From NCBI GenBank assembly GCA_049516635.1, contig JBEKSX010000064.1:1-17419 (forward strand): a stretch of 17,419 bases of DNA, read 5' to 3'. The notes beneath the pieces were generated by a model. That model searched no databases and was not told the DNA's origin. It was given only the letters and a program-made list of their open reading frames with translations. The DNA comes from JBEKSX01 sp049516635. GTDB lineage: Bacteria; Bacteroidota; Ignavibacteria; Tepidaquicellales; OLB5. Made by a program: the position numbers and the translations under genes. This document shows, piece after piece, positions 4,827-12,969 of this stretch; within the stretch, counting starts at the first letter, position 1; every line of letters begins with the position of its first letter.

Positions 4827-7283
4827 ATGAAAAAGACAAAAATCATTTTTTCATTTTTACTCGTACTTTCGGTTTTTACGGTTATTATTTTCACAGGGAT
4901 CAATTCATCGGTTACAAAGCCGTCTGCTGAAAATACAGACCTGTACATGAACCCTCTGCCGTCGGGCGGAAACATAAGCGATTCCTTTCTTGTTGCCGCA
5001 ATGGATGACGGGACGGATCATAATTTTCAATATATAAATGATTCTCTCGGTCTCAACCTGTGGCATCTGTATTGCGGAGAGACAACCGGTGGAGGAAACA
5101 ACTGGCACTATCCCGAGGGGTGGACATTTTGCGCACTTAATGACCATTTATTTAACCCTGTCAGCGATTATGAACAGGATGTTCACAATGAGCTGGATTC
5201 GATCGGTTCACACAACATGCAGGCATTTATACACAGACCTAAGATAGAATACCTGTGTTACGGACAGAGGAGCGACTACAGGTGTGTGGATACTTCAAAC
5301 CTTGAAGATAAAGACCTGTGGTTTTATTCATTCCAGTCACCGTCACACCCAGGCAGTGATACAAAGGATGGTCCGCCTTACGGAGACGGCAGGTATGTAA
5401 GGTTCTGCAAAGCTACGGGACCGAACCATGATTATGCAGGGCTTGTAGTTTCGAGATTAAAGACAAATAATGAGCAGTGCAACAGGAATGTCTGGTCCGG
5501 TGCATGGAGGGGTGATACAGAACATGACTGGTATATTAAACCGAGGATAAGGATAGATTCCAATGTTGCACATGATCTAATTAATAATCCGCTAGTCTGT
5601 AAAATAATTGTAATAGGTCAATCAGGTAAAGATACAATTAAGATAGTTGATATTCATGCAATCAATTTTCTTGATAATGATGGATATTATAATGGCAGGT
5701 ATTTAGAGGAATATTTCAGTCATGCATCTAATACAATAGATTTAATTATTGGAAATCGTGATTGGGGAGACCAATGGTGGTGGTCATCACGGGGCAACAG
5801 AAATCCGGACAGCGATAATAATAAAGCCGATATTCAGGTGTATTGGTACGGTAACTGTGATATGTGGATAGATTACGTGAGGGTGGATAACGATATAGCG
5901 AATGATTTGTTCCATGGGATTAGGGATAACTGGATTCAGGGTGAGGCGGAGCTAGCCTGCAATGCCAAGGACGGGGTACCGCTTAAGTTCTATATAGAGC
6001 TTAATGAGTTCAACGATATTCCAGCTATAGCTTATGTAAACAAAAAATTGAACGAATATTGTAACAAAAACGTAGATATGATAGCAGACCAGCTTACATT
6101 TTATCAGTATCACATGTGCTGGGACGACAGGGGAAAGATAATGACAGCCGGCCAGATAGTAAAGGAGTATGTAAATAAGATAGGTATGAGACAGGTATAT
6201 CCGGGCTGTTTTCCCTTTTTATCTATCGAAGACAGAGCCACTACATACAGCAGGATACCCAATACATTACCCAGGACCGATACTAGCGATATACTTGCAA
6301 TACCCATACCTCCTAAAGATTACGATATATGGCTCCAGGGTGACCTTGATACGGTATGTGATAATTTTGAAGGACAGGGCGGGGGTTTCAGCTCCGGCGT
6401 TGATTGTGCCCAGCAGCCCCAGCTTGCTGGTATGTATCATTGGGTGTATAAGCTCTCTAACCAGATATCCAGACTAGCGGATATACCCATCATAGCCGTT
6501 GTACAGGCACATCAATGGATGATACATTGCGGGGAAGTTGACCGCGAGCCGACCAACGAGGAACTGGACCTGACAACCAACCTGCCGGTATCATACGGAG
6601 CAAAAGGAATGGTCTTTGAATTGTATGACGGCTGGAAAGATCCAAATGGTCCGAATTACTGGTATGGTTTTACAGAAACGGACGGGCATACACCCAGATA
6701 TACAAATGTGTACAATCAGCCGAAATGGGCGAAATTAAAAAGCATTATTCAAAGATTGAAAACGTGGGGACCTTATTTAATGAGCTTTTCTAACAAGGAA
6801 ACGAACTCTTACGTTTACCGGCTGAGAGCTGAACGGGATCAGTTAAGGCAGAATTCTTATATCAATGCGATATTTTCTTATATACCGGGTACTACGCAAA
6901 TTTACTGTCAGGAAGATATTCCGGGCTTTAACAGTCCGTCAGGTATGGTATATGAATGTGCCAATTCTACTTATCTGCAGGTTGCAACATTTTCTACAGG
7001 TAAAAATAATGATCCTGACAGGTATTTCATGATAGTGAACCGGAGATGCTCACCTTATAAAGACGAAAGTAGTGAAAACAATAGAGGTGGTAGAAGATAC
7101 CTTATCGTACAGTTTTATCAGAATTCACCTGCATTTGACGGACATAATACTTGGAATATATATAATCTTGGCAATCCTTCAGCACAACCTATTCCATTCA
7201 ATAAAACCTCTGCTAATCCTGTTGTACTCGGATATTTTATGCCCGGGGAAGGGAGATTGTATAAAATAATGCCCGCTGATTAA
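4827..7283 (+). CDS. Large exported cysteine-rich protein, possible carbohydrate-active enzyme
   Basis: I do not recognise this 818-residue protein with certainty. Residues 1-24 are a clear signal peptide (MKKTK then a hydrophobic core), preceded by an AGGGGAAG ribosome binding site. Residues about 180-360 look like a beta-sandwich of carbohydrate-binding type, ending in WIDYVRVDND. Residues about 380-655 alternate hydrophobic strands with helices in the way of a glycoside-hydrolase barrel. That part includes KGMVFELYDGW and ends QPKWAKLKSIIQRLKTWGP, a pattern seen before the C-terminal beta domain of several hydrolase families. Residues about 680-818 could be that beta domain (RYFMIVNRR). 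There are 18 cysteines, suiting an oxidised exported protein. No NPFNP sorting tail is present, unlike its neighbours, so it may stay in the periplasm or use another route. Catalytic residues cannot be assigned. The coding frame is secure; the function is a guess. Confidence 0.85.
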   Translation: MKKTKIIFSFLLVLSVFTVIIFTGINSSVTKPSAENTDLYMNPLPSGGNISDSFLVAAMDDGTDHNFQYINDSLGLNLWHLYCGETTGGGNNWHYPEGWTFCALNDHLFNPVSDYEQDVHNELDSIGSHNMQAFIHRPKIEYLCYGQRSDYRCVDTSNLEDKDLWFYSFQSPSHPGSDTKDGPPYGDGRYVRFCKATGPNHDYAGLVVSRLKTNNEQCNRNVWSGAWRGDTEHDWYIKPRIRIDSNVAHDLINNPLVCKIIVIGQSGKDTIKIVDIHAINFLDNDGYYNGRYLEEYFSHASNTIDLIIGNRDWGDQWWWSSRGNRNPDSDNNKADIQVYWYGNCDMWIDYVRVDNDIANDLFHGIRDNWIQGEAELACNAKDGVPLKFYIELNEFNDIPAIAYVNKKLNEYCNKNVDMIADQLTFYQYHMCWDDRGKIMTAGQIVKEYVNKIGMRQVYPGCFPFLSIEDRATTYSRIPNTLPRTDTSDILAIPIPPKDYDIWLQGDLDTVCDNFEGQGGGFSSGVDCAQQPQLAGMYHWVYKLSNQISRLADIPIIAVVQAHQWMIHCGEVDREPTNEELDLTTNLPVSYGAKGMVFELYDGWKDPNGPNYWYGFTETDGHTPRYTNVYNQPKWAKLKSIIQRLKTWGPYLMSFSNKETNSYVYRLRAERDQLRQNSYINAIFSYIPGTTQIYCQEDIPGFNSPSGMVYECANSTYLQVATFSTGKNNDPDRYFMIVNRRCSPYKDESSENNRGGRRYLIVQFYQNSPAFDGHNTWNIYNLGNPSAQPIPFNKTSANPVVLGYFMPGEGRLYKIMPAD

Positions 7284-7365
7284 CTATTACTTTATACAAT
7301 CATTTCATTATTCCCAAATATAGGAACGCTTTTTTGTACACATTTCCTTATATTCGTAGATAAAC

Positions 7366-9030
7366 ATGGCAGAATATAACGGTTATAAGAGGATATTAGT
7401 TACATCGGCATTGACCTATGCTAACGGGTATACGCATCTGGGGCATATTGCGGGTTCGCTTCTGCCTGCAGATATATATGTGAGATATCAAAGACTTATG
7501 GAACGGGATGTGCTGTATATAAACGGCTCCGATGAGAACGGCACTGCTATAGAAATGTCCGCTATCAAAGAGGGTGTTACGCCCAAACAAATAATAGACA
7601 AATACCACGAATCCAATAAACAGGCATACTATGACCTCGGCTGTTCGTTCGATATCTTCTCCCGTACATCGAACGAAGTGCACACAAAAACTGCACAGGA
7701 ATTCTTCCTGACACTCAATAAAAAAGGGCTATTGTACGAAAAAACCGAAAAACAGCTCTATTCCGAGAAGGAAAAGCGGTTCTTAGCAGATAGATTTGTT
7801 ATCGGAACGTGTCCCCGCTGCGGGTATCCCGAAGCGCAGGGTGATGAATGTGAGAACTGCGGGAGCAGTCTCTCTCCCCTTGAGCTTATAGATCCGCGAT
7901 CAAAAATGACCGGTGATACTCCCGTGGTAAAGGAATCAAAGCACTTCTTTTTTCCACTGAGCAAATTTCAGTCCGAGCTTCAGAAATGGATAAGTTCAAA
8001 GAAGAACTGGAAGCCTAACGTGGTTAATTACTGCGAGGGCTGGTTCAAAACGGGACTAAAGGATAGGGCTATAACAAGAGACCTTGACTGGGGAGTACCG
8101 GTTCCTCTCGATGGTTACGAAGGCAAAGTATTATATGTCTGGTTCGATGCACCGATAGGGTATATTTCCGCTACAAGGGAATTGTTCATACAAAAAAATG
8201 AGCCCGATGGGTGGAAGAGATACTGGATGAGCAAAGATACTAAGCTGGTACATTTTTTGGGCAAGGATAATATCATTTTCCACGCTATTTTTTTCCCTGC
8301 GATGCTGATGGCTCACGGTGATTATGTGCTTGCGGACAATGTACCTGCGAACGAGTTCATGAACCTGGAGGGAAGCAAGCAGTCCAAAAGCAGGGGACAT
8401 GCCATTTACGTGAAAGATGCGGTAAAGAAGTTCAACCCGGATACATTACGCTACACTATCGCATCGAACATGCCTGAGAACCGTGATACGGATTTTTACT
8501 GGAAGGACCTGCAGGCAAAGAACAACAACGAGCTCGGAGCAATACTCGGTAATTTTGTGAACCGGACATTTGTCTTTGCAGAAAAATATTTTGACGGGAA
8601 AGTTCCCCCGCAGAATAATTTAAGCGAAATGGAAAATGACCTGTTCGAAAATCTAAAATTATATTCGGAAAAGATAAGCGATAATTACGAGAACTATAAG
8701 TTCAAGGATGCTTTATCCGAAACGATGAATGCTGTGAGGGATGCGAACAAATATTTCAATGATTCCGCCCCGTGGAAAGAGATAAAAGATAACAGGACGA
8801 GATGTGAAACCATAATCAATACGTGTTTGCAGCTGATACATTCATTTGCAATTTTATTTGAGCCGGTATTACCGTTTACTTCCGCTAAAATACTTAACAT
8901 GCTGAACAAGGGGAGGGAAGATATGTTCTGGAAAAGATCTGCTGATGCGTGCCTGAAGGATGATCACGTATTAAATAAACCTGAAATACTGTTCAGAAAG
9001 ATAGAGGATATAGAGCTTGAAGACCTGTAA
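7366..9030 (+). CDS. metG: Methionyl-tRNA synthetase
   Basis: This class I aminoacyl-tRNA synthetase charges tRNA-Met with methionine in the cytoplasm. The HIGH motif is HLGH at residues 24-27. The methionine-site region GSDENGTA is at 54-61. A zinc knuckle has cysteines at 149, 152, 162 and 165. VWFDAPIGYIS is at 258-268, and the KMSKS loop appears as KQSKS at 338-342. An anticodon-binding helical domain follows (about residues 390-540). At 554 residues it lacks the C-terminal Trbp111-like tRNA-binding domain found in longer forms such as the E. coli enzyme (about 677 residues). The ATG at 7366 gives the usual short lead-in before the first Rossmann strand. The gene stands alone, 82 nt after the preceding gene, with no clear terminator after it. 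Confidence 0.97.
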   Translation: MAEYNGYKRILVTSALTYANGYTHLGHIAGSLLPADIYVRYQRLMERDVLYINGSDENGTAIEMSAIKEGVTPKQIIDKYHESNKQAYYDLGCSFDIFSRTSNEVHTKTAQEFFLTLNKKGLLYEKTEKQLYSEKEKRFLADRFVIGTCPRCGYPEAQGDECENCGSSLSPLELIDPRSKMTGDTPVVKESKHFFFPLSKFQSELQKWISSKKNWKPNVVNYCEGWFKTGLKDRAITRDLDWGVPVPLDGYEGKVLYVWFDAPIGYISATRELFIQKNEPDGWKRYWMSKDTKLVHFLGKDNIIFHAIFFPAMLMAHGDYVLADNVPANEFMNLEGSKQSKSRGHAIYVKDAVKKFNPDTLRYTIASNMPENRDTDFYWKDLQAKNNNELGAILGNFVNRTFVFAEKYFDGKVPPQNNLSEMENDLFENLKLYSEKISDNYENYKFKDALSETMNAVRDANKYFNDSAPWKEIKDNRTRCETIINTCLQLIHSFAILFEPVLPFTSAKILNMLNKGREDMFWKRSADACLKDDHVLNKPEILFRKIEDIELEDL

Positions 9031-9111
9031 TGCGAACAGGAACTAAGAATTAAAACTGTTTATCCTGTATCCTGAGACCTGCTGAATAAAATAAATTAAT
9101 AAATAATAAGT

Positions 9112-9954
9112 ATGAACGATAACTATAAATACAGATTCGGTAAAGTCATATACGACTTAAATTCCAGAACTCATATTATGGGTATACTGAACGTTACACC
9201 GGATTCATTTTATGACGGCGGGAGATACCGTGATCCCGCTCAAGCCGTAGCCCATGCAAAAAAACTCCAGGAAGAGGGGGCGGACTTCATTGATGTCGGC
9301 GGACAGTCAACGAGACCCGGTTCCGAAGAAGTTTCGGTCGATGAGGAAATGAAGCGTGTGATACCCGTTATAAAAAGATTGAAGGACGAAATATCCATTC
9401 CGATCTCGGTGGATACATACCGCTCTGAAGTTGCGGATGAAGCACTAACTCACGGTGCTTCGATAGTTAATGATATAAGCGCATTCAACTTTGATCCCGA
9501 GATACCGAAGATAGCTGCCAGCCATAAAGCTTCATGCATACTTATGCATATGAAGGGTAAGCCCAGGGATATGCAGGATAAACCCGAATACGAAAATATA
9601 ATGGCGGAAGTACTGTCCTATTTCGAGAAAGCTGTGTGGAACGCTAACGTCGAAGGAGTTGAACAGGTAATTATCGATCCGGGAATAGGTTTCGGCAAAA
9701 CAACGGAGCACAATCTGGTGCTCATAAAAAATATTTATGAATTTAAGAAACTTGATTGTCCCGTTATGATAGGTGTATCGAGAAAAAGTTTTATAGGAAA
9801 AATAACAGGAGCTGAAGCTGAAGGGCGTCTCTCGGGGACGATAGCTCTTAATACAATCTCTATATTAAATGGTGTAAATATCCTGAGAGTACATGATGTG
9901 CAGGATACGGTCAGGATGGCTAAGATAGTTGACGCTTATAAAAAATTGATTTAA
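9112..9954 (+). CDS. folP: Dihydropteroate synthase
   Basis: The enzyme joins p-aminobenzoate to dihydropterin pyrophosphate in folate synthesis and is the sulfonamide target. Its 280 residues match the family length. Visible signatures are ILNVTPDSF (residues 25-33), DVGGQSTRPG (61-70), SVDT with Asp101, IVNDISAF with Asn120, IIDPGIGFGKT (187-197), GVSRKSFIG (221-229, with Lys225) and RVHDV (259-263, with Arg259 and His261). These are the pterin- and phosphate-binding positions of the TIM barrel. The Gln in DVGGQSTRPG, instead of the Glu of E. coli, is a common family variant. It lies 81 nt behind metG on the same strand and could be co-transcribed, but no other folate gene is present. Confidence 0.97.
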   Translation: MNDNYKYRFGKVIYDLNSRTHIMGILNVTPDSFYDGGRYRDPAQAVAHAKKLQEEGADFIDVGGQSTRPGSEEVSVDEEMKRVIPVIKRLKDEISIPISVDTYRSEVADEALTHGASIVNDISAFNFDPEIPKIAASHKASCILMHMKGKPRDMQDKPEYENIMAEVLSYFEKAVWNANVEGVEQVIIDPGIGFGKTTEHNLVLIKNIYEFKKLDCPVMIGVSRKSFIGKITGAEAEGRLSGTIALNTISILNGVNILRVHDVQDTVRMAKIVDAYKKLI

Positions 9955-9991
9955 AACTCTCTTACTCTTAAATTGCTGACTTAACAAAATC

Positions 9992-10010
9992 CCCCGGTTC
10001 CTTTCCGGGG
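9992..10010. terminator. GC hairpin after folP, possible terminator
   Basis: CCCCGG (9992-9997) pairs perfectly with CCGGGG (10005-10010) over a 7-nt loop, starting 37 nt after the folP stop codon. On the plus strand it is followed by TAAAACGC rather than a T-run, so it is at best a weak intrinsic terminator. Its position after the gene still favours a 3'-end role. Confidence 0.45.
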
Positions 10011-10145
10011 TAAAACGCATTATACAATCCTCTAATTATCAGAGCTTTCCGAACTATTTTCATAGAAAATACATATTTAAGCTTCTTATAACCCCTTATT
10101 TATCAATATTTTATAACTTTTTTACAAAATACCGTAAAATAGTAC

Positions 10146-10174
10146 TTGACATTCGGTATTTAATATATTATACT
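10146..10174 (+). promoter_or_regulatory. Consensus sigma-70-type promoter
   Basis: TTGACA at 10146-10151 and TATACT at 10169-10174 are separated by exactly 17 nt. This is a near-perfect housekeeping promoter of the E. coli type. The expected transcript start is about 10181, giving a leader of roughly 200 nt before the propeller gene at 10379. Confidence 0.65.
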
Positions 10175-10365
10175 ATCCCTGTTAAAGGTTAGTAATTTTA
10201 ACGTTCTTAGTTAGTATAAATACCGTATTCAAGTTAACGATAATTTCAATGTCTTTTATTTTACTTTGTAAAGAGAACATCACAAAAAAATAATTTAAGG
10301 AAAAAAAGAAATTATAATATCTGAGGAATAAAATGAATGATTCTAAAGGTATAAATTTAAAGCCC

Positions 10366-10374
10366 AAAGGAGGG
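10366..10374 (+). promoter_or_regulatory. Strong Shine-Dalgarno site
   Basis: AAAGGAGGG ends four bases before the ATG at 10379. It is by far the strongest ribosome binding site in the window and fixes this start codon. Most other genes here have only weak or no such signal. Confidence 0.75.
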
Positions 10375-10378
10375 TGAA

Positions 10379-12055
10379 ATGAGAACTAAAACAATACTAA
10401 CTGTTATCCTTTTCTTGATCTCATCATACGCCTACGCCCAGGATAATTACAGGATGCTTCTCTACAATGGTCCCGGGAATGGCACCGATCAGGCTTGTGC
10501 CGTTATCCTAGATAATTCAGCTAATGTATATGTAACAGGAACCAGCTATGGTGGCTCCAGTACTAACAATGACTTTGCCACGATAAAGTACAATGCCTAC
10601 GGTGTTCAGCAGTGGGTTGCACGTTTCAATGGTACCGGCAGTTACATAGATGCTGGTAAAGGAATTGCACTGGACGGTTCCAATAATGTTTATGTTATCG
10701 GATGGAGCTATATGGAACCCGGTGCGGATTGCGGTACTCCCGATTACATCACCATTAAATACAACAACGATGGCGCGCAGCAGTGGGTTCAGAGGTACAA
10801 CGGTACCGGCAATTCGGATGATTTTGCTAATGCTCTCGCTGTTGATGCTGCGGGTGACGTTGTTGTCACCGGCTCGAGCATCGGCGTTAATACGGGTACG
10901 GATATTGCAACCGTGATGTACAACACTAACGGTGTACAGCAATGGGTTGCGAGGTATGACGGACCTACACACGGTGCCGACGTCGGAAATAAGATTGCCC
11001 TGGATAGGGACGGAAACGTCATCGTGATAGGCAGCAGCGCACAGACAAACGCAGGTCTGGATTATATTATTCTGAAATATAATCCGGCAGGCACATTGCG
11101 GTGGTCATACCGTTATAACGGAACTGCTTCGGGCGACGATGTACCGTACGGATTAGCCGTGGATGGCGGCGGAAATGTTTTTGTAACGGGTTCAAGTAAA
11201 GGTCTCAATACGAACCTGGACTACCTGACTTTGAAGATCAGCTCTGAAGGATCTCTGGTATGGTCCGAGCGTTTCATCGGAGGAAGCATTACCAGCGATA
11301 CGGATGTGGCTACAGCAATTGCTCTTGACCTGAATGGTAATTCTTATGTGACCGGATATTGCAAGAACACAGGTTCGGGTTATGATTATGTAACGATATG
11401 TTATGATCCCGACGGCAATAAAAAGTGGATCAACACGTATAACGGAACTGGAAACGGGATCGATAAACCGTGGGACTTGAAGATCGTCAAAAAGTCCTGT
11501 ACTCACGGAACAGATGCTCCATGCTGGGTATTCGAAGTGGTCGTCACGGGACAAAGCCAGGGCACCGGAACGGGGTACGATATGGCAACTATCAAATATG
11601 ATATGAAAGGCAGCACCATCTGGACACGCAGGTATAACAACAATGCGAATACAGATGATATAGCTTACGCGGTTGGTTTGGTAGATGAGAGCGACTTCGT
11701 GTATATCACAGGCACAAGCAATAACGACTATGGAACACTGTGGTATTTCCCGAATTCGAACCCGAATGTTGTGAACAATGAAACACCGACCGAAACGAAA
11801 TTAATCCAGAACTATCCGAATCCGTTCAACCCGTCTACGAACATAAAGTATCAGGTTGCATCATCGGGATTTGTTACGTTAAAGGTTTATAATGTACTCG
11901 GCAAAGAAGTTGCAACTCTTGTAAATACAGAGATGAATACCGGTACATATTCCATAAACTGGGATGCGGGCAATCTTGCAAGCGGTGTATACTTTTACAC
12001 ACTTGAAAACAACGGCGTGAAGATAGATACAAAGAAAATGTTTCTCATCAAATAG
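10379..12055 (+). CDS. Exported SBBP-type beta-propeller protein with T9SS sorting domain
   Basis: The 558 residues begin with a standard signal peptide; cleavage is likely after AYA, residue 20. Eight repeats of about 53-65 residues follow, each centred on a (N/D)VxVTGxS-like strand (at residues 49, 103, 160, 213, 266, 321, 386 and 440). They alternate with YDYxTIKYNxxGxxxW-like strands and RYNGTG loops. This is the pattern of the seven-bladed beta-propeller (SBBP) repeat family. The seventh repeat has an extra stretch of about ten residues with two cysteines (374 and 382). Residues about 477-558 form a T9SS type A sorting domain, from QNYPNPFNPSTNI to IDTKKMFLIK, so the protein should reach the cell surface or medium. 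It has its own promoter, a strong ribosome binding site and a terminator, hence probably a single, well-expressed gene. What it binds is unknown. Confidence 0.93.
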   Translation: MRTKTILTVILFLISSYAYAQDNYRMLLYNGPGNGTDQACAVILDNSANVYVTGTSYGGSSTNNDFATIKYNAYGVQQWVARFNGTGSYIDAGKGIALDGSNNVYVIGWSYMEPGADCGTPDYITIKYNNDGAQQWVQRYNGTGNSDDFANALAVDAAGDVVVTGSSIGVNTGTDIATVMYNTNGVQQWVARYDGPTHGADVGNKIALDRDGNVIVIGSSAQTNAGLDYIILKYNPAGTLRWSYRYNGTASGDDVPYGLAVDGGGNVFVTGSSKGLNTNLDYLTLKISSEGSLVWSERFIGGSITSDTDVATAIALDLNGNSYVTGYCKNTGSGYDYVTICYDPDGNKKWINTYNGTGNGIDKPWDLKIVKKSCTHGTDAPCWVFEVVVTGQSQGTGTGYDMATIKYDMKGSTIWTRRYNNNANTDDIAYAVGLVDESDFVYITGTSNNDYGTLWYFPNSNPNVVNNETPTETKLIQNYPNPFNPSTNIKYQVASSGFVTLKVYNVLGKEVATLVNTEMNTGTYSINWDAGNLASGVYFYTLENNGVKIDTKKMFLIK

Positions 12056-12081
12056 GAGGTTAGTAATCGTAGTGTTAAGGT

Positions 12082-12108
12082 AAGGCGGTAGCGATACCGC
12101 CTTTTTTA
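12082..12108 (+). terminator. Intrinsic terminator of the propeller gene
   Basis: AAGGCGGTA (12082-12090) pairs perfectly with TACCGCCTT (12095-12103) over a GCGA tetraloop of the stable GNRA type. The T-run continues from the stem through 12107. It lies 27 nt after the stop codon at 12053-12055. Confidence 0.92.
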
Positions 12109-12218
12109 TTGTATTCACGCGCCCGAAGATAATTCAATACTATTAATAGGATAAAGCGTGAAAATTACTATTTTCATTAGGATAAAAAAGTTCACTATTT
12201 TAGTTCATTTTAATTTTT

Positions 12219-12226
12219 TATATTTG
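12219..12226 (+). promoter_or_regulatory. Candidate Bacteroidota-type -7 promoter box before yceD
   Basis: TATATTTG fits the TAnnTTTG consensus of the Bacteroidota housekeeping sigma factor. It lies about 59 nt before the yceD start, at the head of the operon. A convincing TTG at -33 is not visible, and the region is very T-rich, so chance is possible. Confidence 0.35.
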
Positions 12227-12284
12227 TTAGAATTTTTAATAATTTCTTAATAATCAGCACTATGTGAGTTAGGATGGTTAAAGT

Positions 12285-12752
12285 ATGGCTATAAAGATAA
12301 ATTTAGCTGCATTAGGTGAAGGGAGCCAGGTTATTGACTTCATCTCAAGCCCCAAAGAACTGGGAATTGATGAGGGCTTGATACCCGGCAAACTCAATAT
12401 TTCTGCCGATATTCTTAAGGTTTCACACCAGGTGGATATGAAGATCAATATCAGCGGAAAGTTCAAGCTGGCATGTGACATGTGCCTTGAGGTCTATGAA
12501 ATGGCATTCAGGAAAGATTTTGAGCTGGTTTTTGTACAAAAAACAGCAAGAGAAGGCATAATTGATAATGACTACATTAAGACCTATAATCCCTTCACGA
12601 AAGACATCGATATTACGGAAGATATAAGGGAATATGTATTGCTTGCGGTCCCGATGAAGAAGCTTCCAGCGGAAAATGCTGACGGGACCTGCTCATGGTG
12701 CGGAAAAACAAAGGACTACTGGGATAATTTCATTAAAAAAGAAGAAGTATAA
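12285..12752 (+). CDS. yceD: DUF177 / YceD family protein
   Basis: The protein has 155 residues. The family is defined by two cysteine pairs, here C64-x2-C67 in FKLACDMCLEVYE and C136-x2-C139 in GTCSWCGK near the end. Between them is the typical acidic DIDITEDIREYVLLAVPMK segment. YceD homologs have been linked to 23S rRNA accumulation, and in plants to rRNA processing. The gene almost always precedes rpmF, as it does here with a 26-nt gap, which supports both calls. The four cysteines could bind zinc. The start at 12285 follows a modest TTAGGATGG ribosome binding site and gives the expected length. Confidence 0.92.
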   Translation: MAIKINLAALGEGSQVIDFISSPKELGIDEGLIPGKLNISADILKVSHQVDMKINISGKFKLACDMCLEVYEMAFRKDFELVFVQKTAREGIIDNDYIKTYNPFTKDIDITEDIREYVLLAVPMKKLPAENADGTCSWCGKTKDYWDNFIKKEEV

Positions 12753-12778
12753 TTATTAACCATATTTCATAATATAAT

Positions 12779-12958
12779 ATGCCAAATCCAAAACGGAGAC
12801 ATTCTAAAAGCAGGGGAAGAAAAAGAAGAACACATTATAAAGCATCTGCACCTGCACTAATGACCTGCCCTAATTGCGGTGAAGTGAAGCTGATGCACAG
12901 GGTATGTCCGAGCTGCGGTTTTTATGACAGCCGTTCCATAATCATTCCCAAAAAATAA
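12779..12958 (+). CDS. rpmF: 50S ribosomal protein L32
   Basis: This 59-residue reading frame begins MPNPKRRHSKSRGRKRRTHY, the hallmark basic start of bacterial L32. It continues with a zinc ribbon whose cysteines are at residues 30, 33, 43 and 46 (TCPNCG and VCPSCG). It ends IIIPKK and TAA at 12956-12958. L32 sits on the large ribosomal subunit. The position between yceD and plsX is the classical arrangement. It is the zinc-binding (C+) form of L32, so no zinc-independent variant is implied here. Confidence 0.97.
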   Translation: MPNPKRRHSKSRGRKRRTHYKASAPALMTCPNCGEVKLMHRVCPSCGFYDSRSIIIPKK

Positions 12959-12969
12959 ACCTTATTCTG

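Larger units (their letters stand above)
9955..10378. other. 424-nt gene-free region between folP and the propeller gene
   Basis: This is the longest spacer in the window. It holds a GC hairpin (9992-10010), a consensus promoter (10146-10174) and a strong ribosome binding site (10366-10374), listed separately. Between promoter and start codon lies an AT-rich leader of about 200 nt. It has a weak stem GTTAAA/TTTAAC (10181-10186 with 10197-10202) right at the expected transcript start. I see no short gene, tRNA or recognisable riboswitch here. Confidence 0.7.

Noticed and set aside
9992..10010. Strong rho-independent terminator after folP
   Set aside because: The stem is perfect but there is no T-run after it on the plus strand, so it is listed only as a possible terminator.
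10182..10367. 61-codon minus-strand frame in the leader of the propeller gene
   Set aside because: AT-rich low-complexity translation (F, I, N, K) overlapping the promoter leader; no ribosome site or recognisable motif.
10517..11554. Long minus-strand open frames opposite the propeller gene (151 and 120 codons)
   Set aside because: They lie wholly within a gene with signal peptide, repeats and sorting domain. Their existence follows from the repetitive codon pattern of the plus strand, and they have no recognisable protein features.
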